From the NCBI GenBank assembly GCA_013433145.1, contig CM024183.1:1687001-1751000 (forward strand): DNA of 64,000 nucleotides, given 5' to 3'. The translations under genes and the position numbers were made by a program. The notes beneath the pieces were generated by a model. It searched no databases and was not told where the DNA came from. It saw nothing but the letters and a program-made list of their open reading frames with translations. The first letter of the stretch is position 1; each line of letters opens with the position of its first letter. The DNA comes from Ascaris suum. Taxonomy: Eukaryota; Nematoda; Chromadorea; Rhabditida; Ascarididae. Below, in pieces: positions 1 through 12,700 of the stretch.

Positions 1-274
1 TATACGACTGCAAAAATTCGAGGCTTTAATTTCATAGATATGTTTCAGACATCTCTAGATCATTATTTTTGATTCTGGAGATAAACAGTTATACGTGTTT
101 GTCTATGACCTGTACAGGTGGTCAGGAATTAAAATATAAAGATGTTGATTGATATATTTATTATCTATTAGTAACTCATGAAGTTAATTGCCTATATGAA
201 TAAGAAACTAAAGCACAAATCGCACCAGCCATTCTGGTACATTTTTTACACTTTTGAGAATTACATGCTAGGCA

Positions 275-356
275 TTAAGAAACACAATCAGTTACATGGG
301 TCTTTTGCGTGACCGACCGCTTACAAAAATGAAAAAAAAATCCGACGATTGCAACT
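275..356 (-). CDS. Possible terminal exon of the GPCR (cytoplasmic tail)
   Basis: If the preceding exon ends at the strong donor CACAA/gtgagc (401/400) rather than at the TGA, a 44-bp intron leads to the acceptor ctccag and to a frame in phase that encodes VAIVGFFFHFCKRSVTQK and ends in TAA at 275. The donor matches consensus well, but the intron is unusually short for this locus and the acceptor lacks a pyrimidine tract. Confidence 0.35.
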
Positions 357-396
357 CTGGAGTCGTCTAATATATTATATAATCAATGACAAGTGC

Positions 397-3300
397 TCAC
401 TTGTGAATGATTGTGAAGAAGACAATTGGTAGAAGTAAATAGTAGAAGGGAATAAAATCGAAATAGATATTCGGTATAGGTTTTTCACTAAAAATGAACC
501 ACGATATCGGAATTAAAATACAAGTGGGTAAATTGCAAGTTGCATGTGCACAAGCCAACGGTATAAGAAGTTGAATGCATCGTACATTTTCCTCTACCTG
601 TAATAATACGTTGACATCAGAGGCAATCATCGTTTCATGCAGTTTGCTTTTGAAAAAATCATCGAAAAAAAAACTTTCAATTCTTTCATACTTACCACCT
701 ATTAGAGTGCTTTTGTAATGGCCATACCTCATGTCACGCTTCTTTACGTTCGGCTATTTATTTCTTTCGATCTGCCCCCCTCTCTGTCTTTCTCTTCGCA
801 TATTTATAACAACGCCCATCTGGTGAAAATGCCATTAGAAAGCATCTAAGAATTCAGCCAACGCGTAACATTCAATGAAGCATAGAAAGACTTCCTGTCA
901 GATTGAACGAACATGATTCATGTGCTTCTATGTAAAAAGAAGAAGTTATTCGTTTTGCATATTGTTTGTACACTCTCCCCTTACCATCTCCCCCCTCCAC
1001 CACTCCATCCCCTCCCCCACCACCGTCCTCCGTCCTCCGCCTCCACTCTCCCTCCTAAAATCGTTTTATCGACAATTTACAACAACGTAACGCTGATCGA
1101 TTCAAGTTTCCGAAGCAGAGTTGGTTGGAGAAGGAAGCTGCTGATATCTTTCTGCGAGAAGGCCCTCCCTGCCCGCTCGCGTGCGCTATCCTACTATCAA
1201 GACTTTAGTCGAAATTGCAAAGCAAACGCTTCTCATTCAAACAAAGCGATGTACACACACTATTCCTTAATCAGGGTAAGCTCTTCCAACACGTATCAGC
1301 TATCAACGTTAAGGCGCATGCAGAGCAGCGCAGTAGCTCTTTTCTGTATTAATTTCAGTGCACATGCTACAGTCAAAATATTTCAGAGTGGGCGTTTTGC
1401 TGGTCGAAAAAAACCCTTTATTGTTGTTAATTTGGAAACATGGCCGTCACCTTCAACATCCCCACCAGTGAATCGACATTGGAGGCTACGATTGCGAAGC
1501 TAACACGAAGGATGAAGGAGGTCCGTGAAACTAATGCAAAAATAAAGGAGAAGGAGGATTGGCTGTGTCCTTAAATGATGCTGAAGTTGGTGCTATATCC
1601 TCAACGCTTCGACCTGCTAATTGCTTTACCTCAAAATCATTGCCGTCGAAATTTTTCTTCTAATTTCTGCCTACCAAATATTTCATATTTGTTCATCTGA
1701 TCCTTCAAAATTTCTTCACAGAATAAACGAGTTCTGCATGATGGATTGTCTTTGATATAAACTTAATTTTTTATTATAAGGAGTCCAATCATATCAGTTT
1801 TATGCTTGAAAAAATTTTCGGCAGTATCGCTCTTGTTAACCTCATCCACGAACCTAGTTGTGAAATTTAAATTCTAAATTTAATTGCGGAAAATAATATA
1901 TGCTTTAGCCGTAATATTTTTGTGGTAAAGAACTTTTCAAGTAGCGTTCATGGAAATTTTGACGCGTAGTTCAATTTGCTTCCCGATCACTCCACAGTAT
2001 TGCAAATTACTTCCTCCATATGTGGCTCGCTTTTTTTGTGAATTGCCAAAATTGTGTATTGATCAATTGAAGAGCACGAATCGGCTCTGTCATGAAAAGC
2101 TATCCTAGAAATTGCAAAAGTAGAGCGTCATCTCCTTCTTGCTTAAGTGAATCATACAGATCTTTATGTGAGCGAAGCTTGCAAGTGAGAGTTGCGCATA
2201 TTTACTTCACCCATAGGCAATTCATTTTACCATCCCTTGGGGAAATATTTTGGAAGCCATTTTTTCTGGCACACAATAATCATGTTTTTGATAATATTCA
2301 TAATAGTACTAGGCTCTTTGCTGATGATCTCAAAATTAATCCTTCACGATGCTGCCTATGACCTCTATATTCTAAAGAATGACCTTAATATATTCGTCTG
2401 ATGATCGAAATTGTTGTACCTAAATGGTTCTGATGTAAAAATGTTGTGTGTTTCATATCAACTTATAGGGCGAATATTTTCTCAGCCTAAGCGATGAGGA
2501 CTTTTCTCTTCTATAGGTTTTGTGTGATTTTAATGTTGTACTTAGCTTTTGCCTTTAATGGATGTTGTAGTATCTCAGAAACACAGGGAAATTATCTGAA
2601 ATTACAAAATTTATTCTCCATTCTTTGCAAAACTGACATAATATATATTATTGATAGATATCGGTGAATATTGCCAATCAGTTTTAGAGCACCAAAGCCT
2701 TACATGGTTTTGATTATTTGGTTTCTAATATCAGAATGTCAAAGAGTGTTCAGACGTAATTAGTGTCTGGTATACTTTCGTTAAGTGTATACCGCTTAAT
2801 TACACTATTAATTTAAAAATCTCTCAAATGGGATCATTAAAATATCACAAGCTTAAGTTTTTTAATTTCATTTTATTTAAAGAAAAAAAATTTTTTTTTC
2901 ATAAATTTGTCATAAAATTCTTAAATTTTCTCTCAGAAATCCGACATTTACGCCTCTTATTTGCCCAAATTTTTTCAGCAGCACAAATAATTTTTCTTAT
3001 TCTATGAATGAGTTTTATACAAATTGTGCACAATTTCCTATTATGCATTGCATAAGCTTGGAATCTACTTCCGGCGGATATCGTTATGTATCCCGCCGTC
3101 GTTCATCTTTCAAAGTGTGGATGAATCGTTACGATTAATTTAAAATAATCCATTTGGTTTCAATTTATAAATATTTCTTCCTCTTATAGGAGACAGCATA
3201 AATACAAGCAAGTTTGTGATGTATTGCCTCAACGTCTTACCTGATATTTCTGAGAGAGACTCGCCAAGAAATGATGTTTGCTCTTCTTCCAAACTACATT

Positions 3301-6300
3301 ACAGATGTATAGAAATACAAAAATAAGGATTGCAATCAATTCAACACCTGCCATTGTGAATAGAATCTGCAAAATATTTGAGGTAAAGAGAACTGTCAAT
3401 TTCAATAGTTTATATCAGTGCTAGTACAATCAACTTCTGTTCCCATGTCTGCTGCCGCGGGTTTGGTAATTCATTAGCTGTTTAATTTTGAGTCCTGTTA
3501 AGCTCTATAATACGCTCTCTGTAATTAACTATGAAATTTACAATGCATGGAAAGAAATTGTGAGGTAGAAATCCATAACTTCAAAACGATTTCAATCAGG
3601 TAATTTGGATGGAAAATGTAAGAGGAGGAGGGAAGGGGTCGGATTTTTTTTTAAACAAAGCTTATGAATCAAGAGTCATGCGCTAATTCATTAAGTTTTT
3701 TCGACGTGAAAGAGAACAAGAGATAATCAAAGAAAAAAAAAATTAAAAAACAAAAATAAATAAAATCTCATCTTACAATCATTGCACTCAAACGACCACT
3801 TAATTGAGGAAAATATAAGCTGTAAAGAGTGCACGCTGCACCAAACACCTGTAATATTACTACCATAAAACATATGGATAAATAATATTAGAGAATTAAC
3901 GTGCAAAAATTAAAAGGTAAACTTGATCGTTAGAATAGCACTGAAATTTAAAACAAATGTTAGATGCTAATTTATTATTACTCATATTTCTTTTTATTTA
4001 ATAGAATTTATTTCCTTTTTCACGCATTAAGAACATTGATCTTTAGTCGATTTGCATAAATATATGAGTGAGAAAAAGAGAAACAGCTAGCTACACATTT
4101 ATTTCAAAAATCGAGAGAGATATATATGGGCATACATACATACAAAATAAATCGAAATACAAAGCGGAGGCATATGCCCTGCGCAAAAAAAAAAGAATCA
4201 TTCATTATACTTCGAAATTCTTCTAATTCTAAATGAAGAACTACTAAAAAAAATTCAATTATTCATAGTGAATAACGCTAATAAAATAATCTCGACTAGC
4301 GCATTTATAAGTTCGAGAAAAAAGCTCAAAAATTAACTTCACTTACACATATACCACCGACGACTATCCCACAAAAATAACCACGCTTTTCATACTGCCT
4401 CGAATGTATCGTTGAAAAACATCGTTCAATAGCTATACCAGCAAATGTTGTAATTGAACCGTTATTGCCAAATATTGGTATCCAACGTATAAAGATCTCA
4501 TTAAAACCAAATGGTATAGCACATTCCTATAAGCGATATTTATTGTGTTTAATATTTATAGCACATTTTCTTATTTTCAACAACAGTAGTTATATTCATT
4601 GTTTTCCTACTTAAGTAACCAGAAATCAATCGTAATATTATCCGTCAACCAGGTGCACCAGGTCCATCAGATGTATGAGAGAAATTTCCAGTTTTCATCA
4701 GATTTTATTCGGATCATAGTGGTGATCCAATAGATATTCGTCTAATCGATAACATTTTTCAATCAAGCGATAGTTTTCTCGGTTAAGAGATTCTCAATAG
4801 TTTAAAGAATTAAAGCTTTAACTTGCGCAATATCACCTGATCCGTAATAACTCACCTGTATTAAATAAATTCATAATTCACCTGAAGAATATTCCCGCTG
4901 AAAACAATGCTGAAAAAGTCGATCGTTTCCGATATCCTATGGAACTCTTAAGGCTCGGTACAAAATGTTTGTTTGAGCCTTTCAAGTGATTCCTTTATTC
5001 ACAGATAGTTTCGACGCGCTTTTTTAAAATTCTTTCAGGTAAGTCCGTTATCATTAAAAATTGATAATTAGCATAACTGACATAATAAAACAATTTTTGC
5101 ATAAGAAATTTCCCACAAATTTGGTTGGAATTCGATAAACAACTTAAATAAAAGAGGTTTTTTTTCTATTGCTACTTATAGCGTGTTTAGCTTTTTTTTT
5201 TCAAGCTTATTTCCTTATTCGAAATATCTTTTAATAAATATTGAGAAAATTCCATTTCAACAATTTTCTTTTATGTTGTCGTTCCCTCATTATTGCAGCA
5301 TAACGAATCATATGAGCATATATGATATTAGAAAGCAACGGTTATCTACGTAGTGGTTACTTTATCGTTTGGTTTCCCTCATAATTAGTGCTTTAATTTT
5401 GCATATGAGAATTTTTGCATTAAAATAATTATCATATGGAGTTTCATTCAAATTTTCTTTACATTTGAATAAAATCATTAAAATCAAATGGGAGATAATT
5501 ACTCCCTAAAAATATTGGACAATATAAACAAAATGAGTTAAAATTCATACATCTAATTGAAATAGTTGAGGAAATTTTGCAGGGCGAATATCAAAAAAAT
5601 AGAGATGAATAATAGCAGATAAAAATACGCCCACTGCAGAAATCCATACAAGTAAATAATGCGTAAAGAGTAAAATTCTTGCATTTGGATGAAATCGACA
5701 AAGTTTTATCTGAAATTTTTGAAAAATATTCTTTCAAAAAAGAAAAAAAAAATTATTTCGAAATATTTGCTAGAGAAAAGAAAAAATGATGATAGGCTTA
5801 TTAATAAAATGAAATTATCATTTTCTAAACTATCGGATATCTATCTTCTCTTTAAGATAATTACCAATTGAAAGTTTCAAGACAATATTATTAATTATCA
5901 ATAATTATAAAATTATCACTTTTATAAATTATAGAGCATCTATATTTCATTTTAAAGTATTTATGAATTGAAACTTTCAACACAACTAATATTAATTAGT
6001 ACTCTTTAAATTGTGCTACTGCTGTAATGAACGCTAATGTGCGCGTAATATTCACTTTGTTCGATGAGTGTCATAAAAATATTCGAGTGAATATTATAAT
6101 TAAGTGAATGAATATCAAATTAATAGCTGTACATCATTTTCTTTGTTCCTTCTCTTTTTATATCCACCTTACAGTATGGAGACATCCTATCGTGTCTTTT
6201 TTTATTGGTTGTTGTGTCTCTTGATGTTCTTTGTATTAGTGCAAGCTTGTCTCTCTGTCCACCAGGTAATTTCAGGTCAGAAACCACAGAAACTACAGTT

Positions 6301-8629
6301 ATAAGATTTGGCGTGTATAACATACACTAAAAGATGGCTTTATGTCAAGTTTCACTTTGATTAGTCACTGTCGAAAGTAGCTATAGATATTTAAGGAAGC
6401 AGAAAATTTGCATACATTTTCATTGTCCGGTTTTATTTTTATATTTTTATATTTATCTAGCCAAAAGAAAATATTTTTTAGTGGAGAATTTCAATAGGTA
6501 ATCGGGTCGGTTCAATTATGAAGACTGTAATTGTATTTCTTGCTGAAAATTTATTAAAATTTTTGGCTTGATGAACGTGATAGTTCCGTTGGCGCGTTTT
6601 CCTATTTTCCTTATTATGAGTGAGTATTAATGTGTAGTCTTTGCATAAAATAATAAGCAATAAGTGACATTGTGAAGTGCAATATAAAACGAAAAAATTG
6701 AAAAAGAATGTCAAGGAGGTTGGCACAATATGTGCTTTGCATTCCTTCTTATCTAACCAATCAATTCCATTAACTACGAATTGGTAACAAATATACGAAA
6801 TGCAGCTATTTATTATATATTAACTAACTCACCCTTTGCGCAAATCTTTAATAAAAATCTCAATTTTTTGTGACCCAATCTGCAAAAAAATCATTCAAAA
6901 CTTTTCCGCATTCAAATATCGATGGTATTTGATGTGTTGTTTGATGATGGATCAACGTGTAGACGCTGTAGGAGGTCAGTTTTAGTTAATTATCAATTTT
7001 GTGGACATAATATACAAATGTCTTTTAGCAATTCTGCTCCAGTAGTTTCCGGTTCGAAATTATCGGACAGACAGGCACCGACACGCGTATAACGATAACA
7101 CTCACAAACGCAATATTTCCAATATGCAATTGCAATCGTAAATTTGCAAAAATAAATAAGAATTGCAAAATTTTGCGGTAACAAAAGTAGATAAACATTG
7201 TAAACTATCATTGTCCTATAAATTTACACCTAAATATTGCACTTCACATTTGAATTTTTATTAGAAGTTATTTCACGTAAAATAAAATGCTGCTTAAAAT
7301 GATTCCAAAATATGAAAAACTAAACAACTCATAAAGATCTTTTCGGCTCCGGTTTCAGTCTTCGTGAAGTATCTTCATCAGCTCGAAATTCAACAACGGT
7401 CCCATTATACACGGCCTCGTCTTCAAACTCTTTCGTCATTCGCAGCTTACATACAATTTTGGCGTATTGCTACTACTAGTTCGACTTTGTTGCTCCATTT
7501 GCTCAACGATCAGCCAAGTAGACCTCTGTTCGCGCTTATATACCACACCACCCTTCACAGTAACCACCACTCGTTGTTTTATTGTGCCATCTACCCCCCT
7601 TCATCCTCTCCAGCTCAACACAGCCTGTTTCTTCTTGCTTTATACACAGTGTTATCGGCTTGGCTCATCTGTCGAGGTTAATCTGTTTTTTTTGTGGCAT
7701 AGGATTGATATGTTCAACGTTTTTCATTCCGTTATTTGCTTCGCCACAGCCAACCACAGCCAGCTTCAGAGTCCATGTCTCATCGCCATAGATGAAAGTC
7801 AGAAGACTGTCGAATCGAAGAGTTGAGCACCTATCTTTGCTTTTGTCTTTGAGGTGATATCGTCAGACCATTAAGTCTATTCCATCCAGTACTTTTTCGC
7901 CTTCTAAAAGTGATGTGAGTCCGGCTGTGATGTCCGATTTTAATCACTATCGCATACCACAAATTGTCTTAACTGTCCTAATAACCATCCCTTTCTAAGC
8001 CATCTCTCAATAGCTCACAGCAAAGTAGACCAAAACCGTTGAGCGTAAGCGCAAAAGCGAATTTCGGTATCTTCAGCACATAATAAGTGAGGTAGCCGTT
8101 CTAACACGAGGAATTCGCAGCATAATTGCGTCTTACACTGGCGTTCATCGACTGCTTACATTATCTTACCTGACTGTAATCGGAAGCATTCTAATCGAAG
8201 GTGTGCTATTTGGACAAACAATTTTTCAGTATAAGCACCACTTGTTACCAATCAAGCATTGACCGATAACGTTTTGTTTCGCTTTTTTTTCGCCGCTGAC
8301 CCATGAACTCCAAAGTTTAAGCATAGAGGTTTTTCAAGTATTTCTCTAGAGTTACTTTGTACAAAAAAAATCTTTTTTCAGTAAGAATTCAGTAAGCCGT
8401 ACACATATATATAGACACGCAATCATACGCAGACGCACGCCGGCATTTACCGACATATGCGGAATTCGAATATATTCTTTCAGCTAACCTCTCGTTTTGC
8501 AACCAATAGAATAGCAACAATACCGATAAACGATAGAATTGCTCGTAGAACAAGGCTTATTGTAAAAATTGGTTGTTCCGCAAGTTCAATCCTTGCTAAA
8601 CATTGCGGTGATTGCATCGAAATCGACAT
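397..8629 (-). CDS. Nematode chemoreceptor GPCR, Sra/Srab-like, seven exons recognised
   Basis: A seven-helix serpentine receptor, presumably chemosensory and in the plasma membrane of sensory neurons. Exons: 8629-8489 (N-terminus with Cys, then TM1 ISLVLRAILSFIGIVAILLV), 6879-6833, 5633-5551 (TM2, GVFLSAIIHLYFF), 4526-4347 (ECAIPF Cys, TM3 and an AIERCFSTIHSRQYEKRG motif after it), 3848-3777 (TM4), 3366-3241 (TM5 ending LSQKYQ), 597-397 (VEENVRCIQLLIPL, TM6, TM7). The ER..ST....YEK motif and LSQKYQ-VEEN pair are hallmarks of the Sre/Sra/Srab receptor group. Phases agree at every junction except between the first two exons, where exon 1 ends in phase 0 but the next needs two leftover bases, so a short exon (8489-6879) is missing from this model. 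The stop may be TGA at 399-397, or a 44-bp intron (400-357) may lead to a further exon 356-275 adding a basic tail. Subfamily assignment is tentative. Confidence 0.82.
1440..1574 (+). CDS. Small open frame, coiled-coil-like
   Basis: ATG opens a 44-codon frame (MAVTFNIPTSESTLEATIAK then LTRRMKEVRETNAKIKEKED) to TAA at 1572-1574. Its spacing of Leu/Ile and charged residues suggests a short coiled coil. A second frame (about 1551-1664) that overlaps its end is also open (AVSLNDAEVGAISSTLRPAN), which could mean a frameshifted relic. It sits on the plus strand in the 2.6-kb GPCR intron 3240-598. No family recognised. Confidence 0.22.
   Translation: MAVTFNIPTSESTLEATIAKLTRRMKEVRETNAKIKEKEDWLCP
6176..6265 (+). 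CDS. Possible signal-peptide first exon, antisense within a GPCR intron
   Basis: A pyrimidine-rich acceptor (ttatatccaccttacag) sits one base before an ATG, the arrangement expected at a spliced-leader site. The 30-codon exon reads METSYRVFFYWLLCLLMFFV then LVQACLSVHQ, a textbook signal peptide, and ends at the donor cag/gtaatt in phase 0. It lies on the plus strand inside the GPCR intron 6832-5634. No downstream exon could be attached with confidence. A small secreted peptide precursor is the natural guess, but chance is not excluded. Confidence 0.3.
8029..8262 (+). other. Unsupported 77-codon open frame antisense to GPCR intron 1
   Basis: The frame runs from a TAG at 8026-8028 to TGA at 8260-8262 (ERKRKSEFRYLQHIISEVAV then a hydrophobic part LTLSYLTVIGSILIEGVLFG). 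There is no ATG near the start and no family match. Recorded because its composition is protein-like. Confidence 0.15.
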
Positions 8630-8636
8630 AATGGAT

Positions 8637-8638
8637 TC
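8637..8638 (-). promoter_or_regulatory. Probable spliced-leader acceptor of the GPCR gene
   Basis: The minus strand reads attttcag directly before an 8-base leader and the ATG at 8629. A good acceptor this close to the start, followed by an N-terminal exon, fits spliced-leader trans-splicing. A cis-spliced 5' UTR exon is the alternative. Confidence 0.5.
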
Positions 8639-9114
8639 TGAAAATTTAATCAACGAGCTTAATGCTCTCAATAATCGAACTTTTCAGTTTCATTTCTTTT
8701 TTAAAACATTTTTCACAATGGAAAATATGGCAATAGAGGTGAAAAAAATTTTTTCACGAGAAAAAAAAAAGATTCGTAATAAATAATTCAGATTTTCAAC
8801 AAATTTTAACGTCAAATTTTTTCAAACACGAATAATTCAACGCTAATTTATTTAATCAATAACAATTTTATTGTTGTAAAATGTTTGATATGAATCGTTA
8901 TTATTCGATGAGCACTTGAAATGATCTAAGAACGAATCTTTTGAGAGAATTTCTTTGAAATTTTCTTTATTAGATATTGTTTTATTTGATACGAATGGAA
9001 AATAAATAGATGGATTGCATAAATCTAGAAAGTTTTAATTTATGGCCAACAATGACCTCATCAAATATTCACCTTTAGAATAGAAATTAAATTATCTCTT
9101 CTAATTGTTAATGA

Positions 9115-9193
9115 ATGGAATTAATCAGCGATAATCAATCAATAAATCATAAAGAGTTGCATCGAATCGCAAATCACTTCATCAATGCATTCG
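9115..9193 (+). CDS. Possible short first exon
   Basis: ATG opens a 26-codon frame (MELISDNQSINHKELHRIAN then HFINAF) ending at a consensus donor gtaagtg. An acceptor-like tttag lies 37 bp upstream of the ATG. It might precede the 9536 exon-like stretch, but joining them in phase gives a stop after 14 further codons. Weak support. Confidence 0.15.
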
Positions 9194-9535
9194 GTAAGTG
9201 TAAAACATCTCATGAACATCATCTTAGTAGATTTGCTCATATTATATTGGAGAAATTCGAAGGGAAAGTTAGATTAATACCGTTTAACTTTGAAAAAAAA
9301 AAACGCAACAGAACTTTTTTGAATAATTTATTAAATTTGCAAAAATATTCATAGAAATTTATTGAATTTTTGAAATAATCGTTCAGTTAAAACATTCAAT
9401 GCAATAAGCACAAACGTTCATTTCTAAAATATGTGCAAATATGAGTGAAGTGTTTTGAAATAAGCGCGCAACTGTATGTTTCTATTGTTACCTTAGAGAA
9501 TAAGGAGGACATATTTGATTTCCTTACATTTGCAG

Positions 9536-9752
9536 CTCACCACAATGCCACTGTATCTTCGCAATTACCAAGCTATTAGCCATTACACGAGTGTTTGATG
9601 AACATGATGGCATTTTCAAGGCAAAGCGGTATATAGAAAAAACAAATGGAACAGCATATCGGAGCGGTTGTTACCGTATGATCTTTCCCGCTATCTTTTC
9701 CTGGGCAATCACTTTCCTAGGCTGTTGGGTTAATTTCCTAATTTGTTCATAA
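9536..9752 (+). CDS. Open frame with coding character, strand unresolved
   Basis: Following an acceptor (ttacatttgcag) a frame is open for 71 codons to TAA at 9750-9752. It encodes FAITKLLAITRVFDEHDGIF, KAKRYIEKTNGTAYRSGCYR and a hydrophobic end (PAIFSWAITFLGCWVNFLI). The opposite strand is also open over part of this stretch (PLRYAVPFVFSIYRFALK, then ANSLVIAKIQWHC) and ends at a good donor TGTG/gtgagc near 9536. Only one of the two can be real. No family was recognised on either strand. Confidence 0.28.
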
Positions 9753-12700
9753 ATTATTTCGTCGAAGATCCATGCAAGGGGTTCGATTCCATTAAAGGAT
9801 GAAGGCATTTTTTCACACGTCTATTGTTTATTAATTTATATGTTGTTTTCACTTATAGCATACAGTTCTCCACGTTTCTATGTGGATATATCAGGTTGAA
9901 TTATCGTGCATGCGGTCAGCCAGTGGTGAACATTATATGCATCAAATTCCATACGTTTGGCTACCGGATAGTGGTCAATACATGTGAGCTACCGGACGGA
10001 GACAGGTAAACTGAGACAAACATAACGTCGCTTTATTACGCTTCTGAAAAAAAAATTTGTATGTGTGTATAAAATTGAAATATTCTGATTGAACAACGAT
10101 GGTTAAAGACCAAAGAGTGAATTACCGACGATCGGAAGTTGGACGATTCAGAGAATTTTGTGATGGAATCGCTTAGAAGTGGAGAGGATAGAACGACGAC
10201 GAAGAAGGTTTCTGTTTGAAGGACTCATCATTCAAATTTATGAAGCAATGTGAAATCGTACCGCCTCCTGTCAATCGCGCATCGCAAATCACCTACAATT
10301 ATGCAATCAGTGAAAACTCATAATTAGACAAGCGAATTGAATCGACGATATATGTGAAGAGAAATATGAAGAGAAAAATTGATTAAGATTCGTTATCATT
10401 TTTCGATGGAGGATTTAGTTCCTCAATGTTTTTTGTGCTATTAGCGATTTTAGAAAACACAAATACAACGAATTAAACATGATTGTTTCGAAATAAATTA
10501 AATTAAATTAAATCAAATCATTTATCAATATATAACAGCAAATCAAACCATCTTTGTTAGAAATTCAATGGTGCAATTATAAATAAAAAATAGTGGAGTT
10601 AAAAATTCGATGCAAAACCAAAAGCAACTCTAATTCACGTAAAATGATGACGAATACATACAATATAAATGAAAATAAGCGTTATATTGTGGACGATTTC
10701 GATATATATATGCAGATCAGCCCATTTGCATCTCTATTATAGATGAGTTTACTGTTTTTGCTTTATTAGATCTATTGTTTGAGTTTATGATCCATTAATT
10801 GTAAATTCTTTATGCTTACTATTCAAATATTTCTAATTTGTTAGATTGTTTCGATCAAGAAAATACATATTGATTCATTTTTAAAGAGATATAAAATGAA
10901 AGAAATTAGGAAAAATTCTTTGAATTATGTCTATGTTTCTATCGATGATCGAAGATGATATTGAAGGAAATTATCAAATTTCCGCACGCCAATATATACC
11001 TATCCATAATTAAAGAACCTTAAAATTATTGTGCCACAAGTTATCATATGATATATCACTATCCGCTGTCGTCTAGACACCTTTAACGACAATTACAGGT
11101 AACAGTCGACGCCTATTATACTAATGTCAAATAATCATTGAAGGTGAGAGAATATACCATCACCTATGAATGGATGAATGAACGTTTGAAGAAGTCTAAG
11201 TACTGACTGTAATGCGCCATAAAACTGCAATTTCCAGATAAATTCCATTTTTTCTTATCAGTCACCAGTTAACATTCATTTAATTTAGAATAATTTCAAT
11301 TAAATGTCGCATTCATTTCGAATACACTTTGAAGATAGTGTAGATGATAGCATTATGTCTTTTTCTTATAAAAGAGAAATTGTTAGATCCATCAGGAAGT
11401 ATTGAAGCACTTAGCCGTAGGTCGGAATTGCAATATTTATTGATGAGGATTAATACTGATATGATTTATTGATGCGAAAATATCTCGATATTTTTTTTCC
11501 AATAGTTTCGTAGATCATTCTATACTTTTAATTAATTTCTTTTAGGAATTAAAATGCCTTATAATAATTATAGAAGAAATCATTTAAATTGAAGATATTC
11601 CATTATTTAATTACTTACATGATATTCAGTCCATTTCCGCCAATTATCAGCATTTAAAAAAAAATCGACGAATACGCTACATAAATATGTGAAAATGGAA
11701 TTTTTTTTTAAAAAAATGAAAAATTTTCTTTTCAAAATTTTTGGAACTTCGCGCATTTTAGATATTGGAAAATTTTCGTTCTAGATGTAAATAGTGAGTA
11801 ATCATAAAATCAGATAACAAACTTTTGTAACAATTGATGGATAATTGCAATATTAATGTATTCCCACAAGTATTGAAATACAATTCAATTGAAAACACTA
11901 GGATATAACAAGGATAGATAACGATCTAATTGTGAAATGTTTACTCATTATTCATTCTTATTTATCCTCTTTTCATTCCATTCTCATTTTCATTGTTCTC
12001 TATAGTATTATTTTGCAGGTGATCGGTGATTAATTTCACTATTCTAAAACATTATAGCTATTGAAGAATACTTCAAAAGATGAGCATGTATTTTCCACAG
12101 TCTTTGTGCAACGAAGGTGTGATGTGATGACTAACAGAGCAAATTGCGGATATGAAATACTTACATCGGGTACTGGATAAACTTCTTCGGTCTGCACGAG
12201 TCAACAATTTGGGAATCTTTATGCGAAAGGGATGTTGGATTAGGGCAATTAGCACTGAAGAATAAACAAGTGCTTTGATGTAAGTGCACAGCAAGGTGTG
12301 AAGTTAGGATTTGTTGATCCCACCGAGTGGGTTGACGTTGGCGAAGCGTATCAATGTGGAGCACTAAGTAAAGCTTCTAGGATCATGTAATAAGAAGAAT
12401 GGAATTTCAGTCGACCAGGCTGTTCAGATGGTAGGTAGATGTCAGATCCAATGAGATACGTAAACTCCCAACATTTGTTTCTTGGTTGCTCTGACCTTAT
12501 TTCTTGGCCAATCCGGTTTTAGCGCATGTTGGATTCCTCTCTGTCTAAGAATTCCCTCTTCTAATCAAAAGTTTCTTTGGACTAAAACGGAACCCGCATA
12601 ACAGTATTCCCGCTTGCAACAAGACACCTAATATCACGGGAACTTTTCGAATAGAAAAGAAAAAACTTAGTACAGTTTACTCGATACCTCAAATATTCTT

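Noticed and set aside
913..1503. 196-aa plus-strand open frame
   Set aside because: Low-complexity Pro/His stretches from a C-rich tract, no domain and no splice support; codon content looks random.
2192..2401. Plus-strand hydrophobic frame that might be another receptor exon
   Set aside because: Membrane-like composition only, in a T-rich stretch, with no family motif and no partner exons.
7364..7681. Possible neuropeptide F-like exon (YLHQLEIQQRSHYTRPRL)
   Set aside because: The ending is RPRL rather than RPRF and lacks the Gly-Lys-Arg amidation site, and the frame runs on without a donor at the expected place.
8160..8202. Candidate for the missing GPCR exon before a consensus gtaaga donor
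   Set aside because: The only acceptor nearby gives a phase that does not match exon 1, and the peptide has no receptor motif.
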